Both the position numbers and the translations under genes were made by a program. The notes beneath the pieces were generated by a model, which saw only the letters and a program-made list of their open reading frames with translations, did no database searches and was not told the DNA's origin. Positions 27,887 through 36,510 of a DNA stretch of 64,000 nucleotides are shown one piece after another (within the stretch, counting starts at the first letter, position 1; each line of letters opens with the position of its first letter). The DNA comes from CAYPGJ01 sp050174775 (lineage in GTDB: Bacteria; Planctomycetota; Phycisphaerae; Phycisphaerales; UBA1924): assembly GCA_050174775.1 (NCBI GenBank), contig JBFXJP010000001.1, forward strand, positions 620,001 through 684,000, written 5' to 3'.

Positions 27887-29008
27887 ATGAACGCCCCCAA
27901 CACAAATCTCAAGCCACTCATCGACGCCATCCGACGCGCGGACACCGGCGCGGTGCGCTCGATGATCACCGCCAACCCCGCGTTGCTTGCCGCCACCGAT
28001 AGCCACGCCTTCGGCGCCACCGCGCTCATCCACGCCGTCGGAGCCGACAACCGCGAAGTGGTCGACCTCCTGCTCGACCTCGGCGCCGACATCGATCAGC
28101 GCAGCGACTGGTGGGCCGGCAGCTTCGGCGTGCTCGACAGCGCGAGCGATGAACTGTTCCAACACCTCCTCGACCGCGGCGCCACGCTGACCCCGCACGC
28201 CGCGTCCCGAACCGCGCGCATCGACGACCTGCGGAAGATGCTCGACGCCGACCCCTCCCTCGTGCACGCCCGCGGCGGTGACGGACAGACCCCGCTGCAC
28301 TTCGCCCGCACACCCGAGGTCGCCGACCTGCTCCTCTCCCTCGCCGCCGACATCGACGCCCTCGACATCGACCACGCCAGCACGCCCGCCCAGTGGCTCG
28401 CGAGCGTCCGTCCCGAAGTCTCAGCGCATCTCGTCTCACGCGGCGCCGCGCCGGACCCGTTCATGGCCGTACGCATCGGCGATCTCGACATGCTCGAGAA
28501 GTGCGTCACCGCTGAGCCCGAAGGCGTGAACGTCCGCGTCTCGCGCGAACGCTTCCCGACAAAGCCGCCGGCCGCAGGACACATCTACCTCTTCACCATC
28601 GGCGAAGATTGCACCCTCATGCACGCCGCGGCCTCGGCCAACAAGCCCGACGTCATCCGTTGGCTCGCGAGCCGCGCCGCCGACACGACGGCGCGTGGCG
28701 GGTACGACGCCGCCACGCCGCTCCACGTTGCGGCGTGGGAGGATGCGCCGGAGGCGATCGACGCCCTCCTCGACGCGGGCGCCGAGATCAACGCGAAGTC
28801 AGGCCCGCTGCACAGGAACGAACCGATCGGGTGGGCGATCGTCGGCGGTAGCCTGAACGCATTTCGCACACTCTCCGCACGCGGCGCGACCATCCATCCG
28901 CACCACGTCGAGGACATCCGCCAAGCCGCCGCCGGGGCATTCCGCTCGCTGAAACCAAAGCGGCCGCTCCGGGCATGGCAAGAGATCGCCGCTGCGATGG
29001 GCGCGTGA
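27887..29008 (+). CDS. Ankyrin-repeat protein
   Basis: A 373-residue protein from ATG 27887; the frame is open far upstream but that part overlaps DinB in another frame. About five to six ankyrin-type units are visible: GATALIHAVGADNREVVDLL-LDLGADI, GQTPLHFARTPEVADLLLS, DCTLMHAAASANKPDVIRWL, and AATPLHVAAWEDAPEAIDAL-LDAGAEIN. There is no signal peptide or membrane segment, so it is probably cytoplasmic and used for protein binding. The 3' end faces another, unrelated-looking ankyrin gene at 29159. Confidence 0.82.
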   Translation: MNAPNTNLKPLIDAIRRADTGAVRSMITANPALLAATDSHAFGATALIHAVGADNREVVDLLLDLGADIDQRSDWWAGSFGVLDSASDELFQHLLDRGATLTPHAASRTARIDDLRKMLDADPSLVHARGGDGQTPLHFARTPEVADLLLSLAADIDALDIDHASTPAQWLASVRPEVSAHLVSRGAAPDPFMAVRIGDLDMLEKCVTAEPEGVNVRVSRERFPTKPPAAGHIYLFTIGEDCTLMHAAASANKPDVIRWLASRAADTTARGGYDAATPLHVAAWEDAPEAIDALLDAGAEINAKSGPLHRNEPIGWAIVGGSLNAFRTLSARGATIHPHHVEDIRQAAAGAFRSLKPKRPLRAWQEIAAAMGA

Positions 29009-29158
29009 CAGACACGGTTCCCTCGCAACGCGCGCCCGCACAAGCGTTCGCACCGGATCGGGGCTTGCAGCGCGCTCCCCCGCGATGCCCCGACACGCCG
29101 ATCCGTCCGAACGAACAGCGCACTGCGCCACAACCCCGCAAATCAGCGCCGCCCGACT

Positions 29159-30436
29159 TCACGCCCGCCCCCCGTGCTCCGCGATCAGCCGCATCGCCGG
29201 CTCACTCACGAACACCTTCGCGTGGAACCCCTCGCCCCACCCCAGCGGCGTGACGTCTCGGTACTCGTACACCCGCTCAACGTCGTGCACCGGCCCGTAC
29301 CCCGGATGGAGCTGCTTCCGCAGCGACGCCACCGCGTTCGGGTTCGCCCCATGCCCCAACAGCAACTCCGCAAACGCCGCCGACGGCGCCAACCGGTTGT
29401 AGTTCATCCAGAAATTGGGCTGCGACACCACCGTGCAGAACAGCGCCGTGTGACCGCCGAACCCGTCCGCATCCACCTCTCCCGGCACATCAACCTCCAT
29501 GCCCTTCTCGAGCAGCCACCGCGCAATCTCCAACTCGTCATAGTCGACGCACATGTGCAGCAGCGTCGTCCCCTTGAGCGGCGTGCCCTGCGTGGCCAGA
29601 ACCTCATCGTGGCAACCAAGCTCCGGCGGATAGATCTCCTCATGCGCGAATGTGCGCTGAAGCAGGCCCGGGTCACGCCGGAGATGCTCCTCGAGCAGGT
29701 CGATCCTGCCGCGATGCAGCGCCATGCACGCCGTGTCCGGCAGCTCCACCCCGTGCCGCACGTATAGCTCCAGAATCTCATGCTTCGCCCGCGGCTTGCG
29801 ACTGTCCGTCTCCAGCACCACCGCGATCGGCGCGAGCGACCGCCCAGCCTCATCACGAAGGCGCGCTCCCAGCTCGAGCATCAGCGCCGTCCCGGAGACG
29901 TTCAGCGTGTACGCCGTCCCGCCCAGCGCGTCATCAGGCAACGCGGGCTCGCCCGCCATCTTGTAGAGCATCCGCACCGTATCCGTCTGTCCCTGCAGCG
30001 CAGCGCGGTCGATCGCATGCGCATGATCACGCGCCCCCAACCCGTGCAGCAGACGGATGATCTCGTTCCGCCCCAGGTTCGCGGCGTACGACATCGGCGC
30101 CCCCCAATTCGAATCACGGATCGTCGCGTGCTCATGCAGCAGGTTCGGATGCCGCTCGATCAGCTCGCGCACCGTCCCGCGATCATCACGCCAGATCGCA
30201 TCAATCAACCGGCACGCGTGGACTAGCCTCGCCCAGCTCGACGCCTCGTAGCTCCGCGCCAGCACCAGCTGCGCGTCCGCGAGCTTCACACGCGCAGGGT
30301 CCGGCCGATCCGGATGAAACGCGGAGAGGTCCGCGAGCGCCGCAGGGTCTCCCGCGCGGATCTCACGCAACAGGTCTTTCGCCTGATGCTTCAACTGCTC
30401 AAGGTCGGGGCGGACGGGAAGCGCGCGATGCGCCAT
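29159..30436 (-). CDS. Ankyrin-repeat protein with an N-terminal helical region
   Basis: A 425-residue protein from ATG 30436, with GGAGG just upstream; ATG 30454 is possible but lacks a ribosome site. The N-terminal 75 residues are helical (LEQLKHQAKDLLREIRAGDP...ARSYEASSWARLV), as in a family of bacterial ankyrin proteins. Repeats follow: NWGAPMSYAANLGRNEIIRL, AIDRAALQGQTDTVRMLY, TACMALHRGRIDLLEEHL, and GTTLLHMCVDYDELEIARWL-LEKGMEVDVPG. There is no secretion signal. It is convergent with the ankyrin gene at 27887; 150 bp between them hold nothing clear. It is presumably a protein-binding scaffold. Confidence 0.82.
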   Translation of the reverse strand: MAHRALPVRPDLEQLKHQAKDLLREIRAGDPAALADLSAFHPDRPDPARVKLADAQLVLARSYEASSWARLVHACRLIDAIWRDDRGTVRELIERHPNLLHEHATIRDSNWGAPMSYAANLGRNEIIRLLHGLGARDHAHAIDRAALQGQTDTVRMLYKMAGEPALPDDALGGTAYTLNVSGTALMLELGARLRDEAGRSLAPIAVVLETDSRKPRAKHEILELYVRHGVELPDTACMALHRGRIDLLEEHLRRDPGLLQRTFAHEEIYPPELGCHDEVLATQGTPLKGTTLLHMCVDYDELEIARWLLEKGMEVDVPGEVDADGFGGHTALFCTVVSQPNFWMNYNRLAPSAAFAELLLGHGANPNAVASLRKQLHPGYGPVHDVERVYEYRDVTPLGWGEGFHAKVFVSEPAMRLIAEHGGRA

Positions 30437-30655
30437 GGGAGCCTCCTTCATCATCGCCCGAGTCCGCGGTCGGGCACATCAAAGGAGGTTCGCGATGCAC
30501 GTTCGCCCGGCAACCTCGTTCAGGTGGACTCTGTCCTGCCCGCGGACCGGAGGCGTCCTGACACGCCGCGACAAAAAGCTACCACCGCGCCGCGCCGGGT
30601 CAAGAAACTCCCCCGCCCCGTACCATCCACCCGCACGTCTCCAAGGATGGCCACC

Positions 30656-31405
30656 ATGCCCCTCTACGACACCCTCGGCCTCGGCTACGCCTCCCTCCGC
30701 CGACCCGAACCGCGCATCGCCTCCATCATCCACTCCGCCCTCACCGGCATCCGCACCGTCGCCAACATCGGCGCCGGCGCAGGCTCCTACGAACCCACCG
30801 ACAGAGACGTCATCGCGATCGAGCCCTCCGACGTCATGATCCGTCAGCGCCCACCAGGCGCCGCGCCATGCCTCCAGGCCTCCGCTGAGTCGCTCCCCCT
30901 CGACACCAACGCCGTCGACGCCGCCATGGCCGTCCTCACCATGCATCACTGGTCCGATCTTGAGCAAGGCCTCTCCGAGATGGCCCGTGTCGCGCGCCGA
31001 CGCATCGTCCTCTTCACCTGGGTCCCCGACGCTCCCCCCTTCTGGCTCACCCACGACTACCTCCCCGAAATCCTCGCGCACGACCGCACGATCTTCCCCT
31101 CCACGCTCGCGCTCTCCGCGCTCCTCGAACGCATCATCGCCCCGGCGCACATCACCCCCGTCCCCATCCCGCACGACTGCGCCGACGGCTTCCTCTGCGC
31201 ATACTGGCGCAGGCCAGAGGCCTACCTCGATTTGCGCGTCCGCGCCGCGATCTCCAGCTTCGCCCGCATCGACACGACGCATGCCCTCGCCCGCCTTCGC
31301 GCCGATCTCGAAACCGGCCGCTGGGCCGAACAACACCATCATCTCCTCGATCTCGACGCGCTCGACCTCGGCTACCGCCTCATCACCTGCGAACTCAGCC
31401 ACTAG
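30656..31405 (+). CDS. SAM-dependent methyltransferase, class I
   Basis: A 249-residue protein with the Rossmann motif I VANIGAGAGSYEP, an acidic residue in IAIEPSDVMI for the ribose, AESLPLDTNAVDAAMAVLTM (motif with Asp), and HHWSDLEQGLSEMARV. This pattern is that of small-molecule methyltransferases of the UbiE/MenG-like fold (Methyltransf_11). ATG 30656 is favoured because AAGGA lies 8 bp upstream; ATG 30647 is closer to that site. A terminator for the opposite strand lies downstream. The methyl acceptor cannot be predicted. Confidence 0.82.
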   Translation: MPLYDTLGLGYASLRRPEPRIASIIHSALTGIRTVANIGAGAGSYEPTDRDVIAIEPSDVMIRQRPPGAAPCLQASAESLPLDTNAVDAAMAVLTMHHWSDLEQGLSEMARVARRRIVLFTWVPDAPPFWLTHDYLPEILAHDRTIFPSTLALSALLERIIAPAHITPVPIPHDCADGFLCAYWRRPEAYLDLRVRAAISSFARIDTTHALARLRADLETGRWAEQHHHLLDLDALDLGYRLITCELSH

Positions 31406-31476
31406 TCCTGAGAGTGTCATGTGGTCATGAGACCGCAATACGCAACAAGCATCTCCACTCGGGCTATGCACGGCAC

Positions 31477-31505
31477 AAGAAAACGCCCCCGGTGTCTCGG
31501 GGGCG
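31477..31505 (-). terminator. Intrinsic terminator for the minus-strand isochorismatase gene
   Basis: An eight-pair stem (31484-31491 with 31498-31505) is followed, read on the minus strand, by TTTTCTT. It lies between two convergent genes. Confidence 0.75.
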
Positions 31506-31595
31506 AAGGCGCCGCTCAAAGGATGATCTCTGCGCTTTGTCTCGCTCGGGCGCAGGGCGCCGCGTCAGACTTACTGAAGCACGCAACGTCGCGCT

Positions 31596-32813
31596 TCACT
31601 CAGCATGCCGCTCAAACAACCCCGCCCAGTTCGCATTCGCCCGCGACACGCTCCCCTCGTAGTCCGCGTCGAACCGCGCGCGGATATCCGGATTCACATT
31701 CAGGTACAGCTTCCCGTCCCGCACCTGCGCGGTCGAGATGTCCACGGGCAGCAGCACATTGATCGACACGCCGTACGCGCAGAACCCCCCGTACTGCGGC
31801 GCATACCGGTCCGGCTCCGCCAGGAACGCGTCCTGATTCGCCTCGCTCGCAAACAGGTACGTCGCGCCCCGGTGTTCCGCCCGGATCTGCGGCAGCCCGT
31901 TCACCGGCGTCGAATTCTCAAAGAACCCGACCGGGTCGAACCCGCTCAGCGCGACCTTGCTCGCCCCCGAAACGTTCACCAGCTCGCCCCGCGCTCCCCC
32001 GATCTTCACCTCGGCCTCGCTCGTGCCCCACACGTCGCTCGCAATCATCCGGTAGTTCACGAACGCCGCCTCGAAGCCGTCATACCCCGGCAGCTTCGCC
32101 GCGCCCGTCGCGTCTGACACCACTGCCACCTCGAACCCCTGCTCCACAAGCTCGCGCATGTGCGACTCCACGCACAGGTTCGCCGACATGCCCGCCAGCA
32201 CCACCTGGCTGATCCCCGCCTTGCGAAGCTGCAGCACAAGGTCGTTGGACTCAGGGCCGTACACCTTGTGCGGGCTCACCACCACCGTCTCGCCGTCCTC
32301 GATGAACGGCTTGTACCGCGCCAGCCAGTCCGCGCCCGACCCGTCGACCGACGCGACGTCGAGCGGCCCCTCCCGGTCGAACATCCCGATCTGGTGCATC
32401 AGCGTCTCGAGCGCGCCCTCGAACTTCCACCCATGATCGTGCGGGTAGTAGTAGTGGGGGCTCACGAAGACGGGCGCCCCGACCCGCTTCGCAGCCCGGA
32501 ACAGGCGCTCGATGTTCGCAACGACGCCGTTCTCCGTCACGCTCTCCCCGACAACCCCCCATGCAACGCCCTCCGGGCTCAGGAAGTCATTCTGCGGATC
32601 GATGACGACAAGCGCAAACCGCCCGCGCGCAAGCCCCACCCCCGGGCGCGGGATCGCCGCATCCGCACGCGCCCCATCGATGTAGTGCACGCTCGCCGCC
32701 GGCTCACGCGCCGCGTCCTGCACCGGCGCTCCCGACCCCGGAGCAGCCGCGCCGAAGCACATCGCCAGCGCGCCGAGAGTCTTGACGGAAACCGAATGGT
32801 TCTGAGTCTTCAT
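31596..32813 (-). CDS. Exported isochorismatase-family hydrolase fused to a YHS domain
   Basis: A 405-residue protein from ATG 32813, after an AAAGGTGG ribosome site. It has a signal-like N terminus (LGALAMCFGAAAPGSGA) and a cysteine-hydrolase domain with the triad D72 (VVIDPQNDF), K183 (SPHKVYGPE) and C214 (GMSANLCVES). The C-terminal part is a YHS domain (FDPVGFFENSTPVNGLP, then YLFASEANQDAFLAEPDRYAPQYGGFCAYGVS), usually linked to metal binding. Isochorismatase-fold enzymes cleave amide or ether bonds; the substrate is unknown. It is downstream of the AhpD-like gene, 52 bp away on the same strand, so probably co-transcribed and perhaps controlled by the TetR protein at 33763. Confidence 0.85.
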   Translation of the reverse strand: MKTQNHSVSVKTLGALAMCFGAAAPGSGAPVQDAAREPAASVHYIDGARADAAIPRPGVGLARGRFALVVIDPQNDFLSPEGVAWGVVGESVTENGVVANIERLFRAAKRVGAPVFVSPHYYYPHDHGWKFEGALETLMHQIGMFDREGPLDVASVDGSGADWLARYKPFIEDGETVVVSPHKVYGPESNDLVLQLRKAGISQVVLAGMSANLCVESHMRELVEQGFEVAVVSDATGAAKLPGYDGFEAAFVNYRMIASDVWGTSEAEVKIGGARGELVNVSGASKVALSGFDPVGFFENSTPVNGLPQIRAEHRGATYLFASEANQDAFLAEPDRYAPQYGGFCAYGVSINVLLPVDISTAQVRDGKLYLNVNPDIRARFDADYEGSVSRANANWAGLFERHAE

Positions 32814-32865
32814 GGTTCCACCTTTCAGAAAATGGCTGTGTGATCGATCGTTCTGCCGCCCCACC

Positions 32866-33417
32866 TCAGCACGCCGAACAGGCGCGCGCCTCCACGAGCG
32901 GGAAGTCCACATCCACGTCGAACGCGCGATTGAAGATGTTCGTGAACGAGTTCAGCGCCACGCCGCCGACGATCTCCGCGATCTCCCCATCACCGAATCC
33001 CGCCTCGCGCACACGCTCCACATCCGACGCGTCAATCCCCCCGCCCGTCTCGATCACACGACGCGCGAACGTCAGCGCTGCCTGCGTCTTCGGATCAGAC
33101 GCCTTCCCCTCACGCGCCCCCTCGATCTCATCCGCCCCAAGCCCGGCCATCGTGCCGAGCGCCGTGTGCGCGGACAGGCAGTACGAACAGCCGTTGATCT
33201 CCGCGCTCAACAGCGCAATCCGCTCCCGAATGCGAGCCGGGAGCCCCGCTCCCCCGAGCGATGCGTTGAACTGCATCCACGACCGAAGCACCGCGGGCGA
33301 ATTCGCCATCACCCTCGCCATGTTGGGCGCCATCCCCAGCGCCCTCTGCAAGGCGTCGAACATCTCCTTGGTCGCGCCGGTCGCGGACTCGACGGAAACG
33401 ATGGGCAAACGAGACAT
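32866..33417 (-). CDS. AhpD/carboxymuconolactone-decarboxylase-like peroxidase
   Basis: A 183-residue protein from ATG 33417, with a strong AGGAGG site upstream. The active-site pattern is EINGCSYCLSAHT: C77 and C80 form the CxxC pair, H84 follows, and E73 precedes, as in AhpD-type alkylhydroperoxide reductases. The family uses the cysteines to remove peroxides. The rest (ALGMAPNMARVMANSPAVLR) is typical of the fold. It is the first gene of a minus-strand pair with the isochorismatase-YHS gene. A 16-bp palindrome at 33580 lies about 160 bp upstream, so regulation by the divergent TetR protein is likely. Confidence 0.88.
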   Translation of the reverse strand: MSRLPIVSVESATGATKEMFDALQRALGMAPNMARVMANSPAVLRSWMQFNASLGGAGLPARIRERIALLSAEINGCSYCLSAHTALGTMAGLGADEIEGAREGKASDPKTQAALTFARRVIETGGGIDASDVERVREAGFGDGEIAEIVGGVALNSFTNIFNRAFDVDVDFPLVEARACSAC

Positions 33418-33579
33418 GACTGACCTCCTTCTCAAGGGCAATGCGACACCGCGCTCGGACGACACGCTCGCCGAGTCGCAAGGCCGCGGGTTGTGGTGGC
33501 GCGATCCGCGCCGCGTGGGTTCCAGACTGCGAGTCGCCCGCAGGCACTGGCCTCGGCACGCCCGATGTCGTAGATCATT

Positions 33580-33595
33580 CTTACTGATCAGTAAG
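33580..33595. promoter_or_regulatory. Perfect 16-bp palindrome, probable TetR-family operator
   Basis: CTTACTGATCAGTAAG is its own reverse complement and sits in the gap between the AhpD-like gene (minus) and the tetR gene (plus). TetR-family operators are typically palindromes of this size placed between divergent regulator and target genes. The flanking bases (GTCTAA) recur at 33731, next to a second, imperfect dyad GTCTA-AA-TAGAC at 33731-33742. Confidence 0.7.
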
Positions 33596-33730
33596 TCTAA
33601 GTCAATGCCACTCTCGAGAAATGCCGAAATTCGCTCAGACCCGCTGTCAAGGCGCGGAAATGCAGGAAAGTGTGGAAATACTGAGCTTGACGTCAGCCAT
33701 ACGCTGCGCATGAGACATATTATCAAGTCA

Positions 33731-33742
33731 GTCTAAATAGAC
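33731..33742. promoter_or_regulatory. Imperfect inverted repeat near the tetR start
   Basis: GTCTA and TAGAC arms with a two-base spacer are 20 bp before the GTG start of the tetR gene. It could be an autoregulatory site or a -10-region feature. Confidence 0.3.
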
Positions 33743-33762
33743 CGTGCCCGAAGGAGCCCCCC

Positions 33763-34344
33763 GTGCCCCCCAGCAGACGAGCCGAACTCATCGACGCGGC
33801 CATGCGCGTCTTCTACCAGCGAGGCTTCCACGCCTCCAGCCTCGACGACATCCAGAAAGAGAGCGGCATCAGCCGCATGACGCTCTACAACCACTTCAAG
33901 TCCAAGGATGAACTCATCGTCGCCGCCATGCGCCGACGTGACGAACTCTTCCGCGCCCGCCTCATCAAGCACGTCGAGTCGAACGCCAAATCACCGCGCG
34001 ACCGCATCGACGCCGTCTTCGACTTTCACGAGCAGTGGCTCTCCGGCCCCGACTTCTGCGGCTGCATGTTCATCAACGCCTCCGCCGAATTCTCCAGCGC
34101 AGACTCCGCGCCCCGCCGCGTCGCCGCAGAGCACAAGCAAGCCATCGTCCGCTACATACGCGAACTCTGCGAAGCGGCAGGCATCAGCGACCCCAGCGAC
34201 ACCGCCGAGCAACTCAACCTCCTCCTCGAAGGCGCAATCGTCGCGGCCCGTGTCGTCGGCCAGGTCGCCGGTGGCGGCGCCGACCCAGCTTCCTCCGCAC
34301 GCCTCGCCAGGCGAATGGCCGCCGCACTCCTCAACCGCGCCTGA
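33763..34344 (+). CDS. TetR/AcrR-family transcriptional regulator
   Basis: A 193-residue protein from GTG 33763, with AAGGAG upstream. The N-terminal helix-turn-helix is clear (residues ~5-45: AELIDAAMRVFYQRGFHASSLD, DIQKESGISRMTLYNHFKSKD, ELIVAAM). The C-terminal part has the Cys-rich ligand region (GPDFCGCMFINASAEFS) seen in TetR_C subgroups. It is divergent from the AhpD-like/isochorismatase pair, and the palindrome at 33580 is its likely target. The inducer is unknown. Confidence 0.92.
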   Translation: MPPSRRAELIDAAMRVFYQRGFHASSLDDIQKESGISRMTLYNHFKSKDELIVAAMRRRDELFRARLIKHVESNAKSPRDRIDAVFDFHEQWLSGPDFCGCMFINASAEFSSADSAPRRVAAEHKQAIVRYIRELCEAAGISDPSDTAEQLNLLLEGAIVAARVVGQVAGGGADPASSARLARRMAAALLNRA

Positions 34345-34399
34345 TCGCTCCCAAGCCCCACACGTGCAAGCCCGTGGTGCCGTGATCTACACTACGACC

Positions 34400-34951
34400 A
34401 TGGGCCGGAAGACCATAAGGAAGCGAGCGAGCAAAGCCGCAAGCAAACCCAAAGCGAAGACCGCCGGCAAGAAGGCGCCGCGCGCCGCCGCGTCCTCGAA
34501 CAGGCCTCCAAAACCCCGCGCCGGAACGACGACGCCAACCATCACCAAACCCCGACTCCTCTCAGGCGGCAACCCCCAGATCCCCAAGGCCGACGGCGAC
34601 GCCCCCGTCCAAACCTACATCGACGCGATGCCCGGATGGAAACACGATGTCGGCCGGCGACTCGACGCGCTCGTAGTCCGCACCGTCCCCGACGTCCGCA
34701 AAGCCGTCCGCTGGAACACGCCCTTCTACGGCGTCGAAGGCCAGGGCTGGTTCTTCGCGTTCCATTGCATCACCAGGTACGTCAAAGTCACCTTCTTCAA
34801 CGGCGCCGCGCTGCGCCCCGTTCCCCCCGTCGAGTCCAAACTCAAGAATGTCCGCTACTTCCACATCCACGAACACGACCCCATCGACGAGGAGCTTCTG
34901 ACGCGCTGGATCAGGCAGGCCGCAAGACTTCCCGGCGAAAGCTGCTTCTAG
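34400..34951 (+). CDS. DUF1801-domain protein with basic N-terminal tail
   Basis: A 183-residue protein from ATG 34400. The first ~60 residues are very Lys/Ala/Pro-rich (KRASKAASKPKAKTAGKKAP), like a nucleic-acid-binding tail. The remainder is a DUF1801 (YdhG-like) domain: VQTYIDAMPGWKHDVGRRLD, VRKAVRWNTPFYGVEGQGWFFAFHC, YVKVTFFNGAALRP. Biochemical role unknown. It lies 55 bp after tetR. The longer frame upstream overlaps tetR out of frame and is not used. Confidence 0.75.
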   Translation: MGRKTIRKRASKAASKPKAKTAGKKAPRAAASSNRPPKPRAGTTTPTITKPRLLSGGNPQIPKADGDAPVQTYIDAMPGWKHDVGRRLDALVVRTVPDVRKAVRWNTPFYGVEGQGWFFAFHCITRYVKVTFFNGAALRPVPPVESKLKNVRYFHIHEHDPIDEELLTRWIRQAARLPGESCF

Positions 34952-35058
34952 CGTTGCGCGCAAGGCGACCGCCGCAACGCGCCGCACAGCCGGGTTGACG
35001 CGCGAGGCAACGTCACCAATCTCCGGCTCGACGAGCCGCGCCACGCCGTAGCCGCGAC

Positions 35059-35541
35059 TCACTTCCCGACCGCGCGCCGGATCGCCTCGCTGTCGATCTT
35101 CACCATCCCCATCATCGCAGCCATCGCCCTCCCCGCCTTCTCCCGGTCCGGGTCGCCGATCAGCTCGATCAAGAGCTTCGGATCGATCTGCCACGACACC
35201 CCGAAGTGATCCGTGATCCACCCGCACGCCACCGGCGTCCCCCCGGCCGCCACGAACCTCTCCCAATACTCGTCCACCTGCTCCTGCGTCTCGCACACCA
35301 CCGCGATCGAAATCCCCTGGTTGAACGTGAACTGCGGCCCACCGTTCAGCGCCGTGAACTCCCGCCCGTCCAGCGTGAACTCCACCGTCATCACGCCACC
35401 CGTCTTGAACGGAGACTGCGGACCGAGATCCGGGTACCGCGTGATCCGCGTGATCTTCGAGTTCGGAAAGACCGACGTGTAAAACCGCGCCGCCTCTTCC
35501 GCCTTGTCATCGAACGTCAGGAACGTGCTGATCTGTGGCAT
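35059..35541 (-). CDS. VOC-fold (PhnB/glyoxalase-like) protein
   Basis: A 160-residue protein with the PhnB-like pattern: STFLTFDDKAEEAARFYTSVF, RITRYPDLGPQSPFKTGGVM, FTLDGREFTALNGGPQFTFN, and GGTPVACGWITDHFGVSWQI. It belongs to the group often annotated as 3-demethylubiquinone-9 methyltransferase-like, which has the VOC fold and no clear methyltransferase motif; the true function is unknown. It is convergent with the DUF1801 gene at 34400 and divergent from the next one, so it is a single-gene unit. The terminator is not obvious. Confidence 0.82.
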   Translation of the reverse strand: MPQISTFLTFDDKAEEAARFYTSVFPNSKITRITRYPDLGPQSPFKTGGVMTVEFTLDGREFTALNGGPQFTFNQGISIAVVCETQEQVDEYWERFVAAGGTPVACGWITDHFGVSWQIDPKLLIELIGDPDREKAGRAMAAMMGMVKIDSEAIRRAVGK

Positions 35542-35607
35542 GACAAGATCGTACGCGCAGGCGACGCAGCCCGGAACACCCGCCCGCGACCCCCAACGGC
35601 AGATACG

Positions 35608-36501
35608 ATGCCGCCCTCCATGAAGAAACGGACGAACAGGGAGGCCTCCACGCCCGCGCGCACGCCGTCAGCCGATTGGCGTGACCGCACGCTCTCACGT
35701 GTCCGGGCCCTCATCCTCCAGTCACACAAGGACATCATCGAAGAGACGAAGTGGCGCAAGCCCTCGAACGCCATGCAGGGAATTCCCGTCTGGTCCCACC
35801 CTTCCTGCGGCATCATCTGCACGGGCGAGACCTACAAGTCGCGCGTAAAGCTCACGTTCCCCAAGGGCGCCGCCCTCGACGATCCGAAGCGCCTCTTCAA
35901 CGCCGGCCTCGAAGGCGCCGCGCGCCGTGCCATCGACCTCCACGAAGGCGATGCGCTCGACGCGAACGCGTTCAAGGCGCTCATCCGCGCAGCGATCGCC
36001 CACGCCGAGGCCTCGTCTCCCCGCAGCGCCAAGAAGACCACACGGAAGAAACCCGCCACGAAGCCCGCTCTGAAGAAGACCCGCTCATCCAGCGCGACCG
36101 ACCACGACAATCCCCAAGCCGTCGACCAGCTCCTCGATGCCCTCGACCATCCCCTCAAGCCCGTCGTCCTCTCCATCCGCGCGCTTATCCTCAAAGCCGC
36201 CAAGGACATCACCCAGGGCGTCAAGTGGAACAGCCCCTCCTTCTACTGCCAAGGCTGGTTCGCCACGGTCAACATCCGCCCCAACCACACCGTCATGCTC
36301 GTGCTCCACCACGGCGCCAAATCCACCTCCCCCGACCCCCTCTCCGACCAGATCGACGACCCCGCCGGCCTCCTCCACTGGCACTCCCCCGACCGCGCCT
36401 CCATCACCTTCCCGACCGCCGAATCCTTCAACAAGAACCGCAAGCACCTCTCCAAAATCATCGTGCAGTGGGCCGCGCGCCAGCGCGCCCTGGTCTCCTG
36501 A
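35608..36501 (+). CDS. Protein with two tandem DUF1801 domains
   Basis: A 297-residue protein from ATG 35608 (ATG 35620 is also possible). The first domain (about residues 20-130) reads SRVRALILQSHKDIIEETKW ... WSHPSCGIICTGETYKSRVK. A Lys/Thr-rich linker (AKKTTRKKPATKPALKKT) follows. The second domain (about 165-290) reads VLSIRALILKAAKDITQGVK, WNSPSFYCQGWFATVNIRP. Both match the DUF1801 pattern, so this looks like a duplication fused in one frame. Function unknown; it may be soluble and cytosolic. Confidence 0.75.
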   Translation: MPPSMKKRTNREASTPARTPSADWRDRTLSRVRALILQSHKDIIEETKWRKPSNAMQGIPVWSHPSCGIICTGETYKSRVKLTFPKGAALDDPKRLFNAGLEGAARRAIDLHEGDALDANAFKALIRAAIAHAEASSPRSAKKTTRKKPATKPALKKTRSSSATDHDNPQAVDQLLDALDHPLKPVVLSIRALILKAAKDITQGVKWNSPSFYCQGWFATVNIRPNHTVMLVLHHGAKSTSPDPLSDQIDDPAGLLHWHSPDRASITFPTAESFNKNRKHLSKIIVQWAARQRALVS

Positions 36502-36510
36502 CGCATCCCC

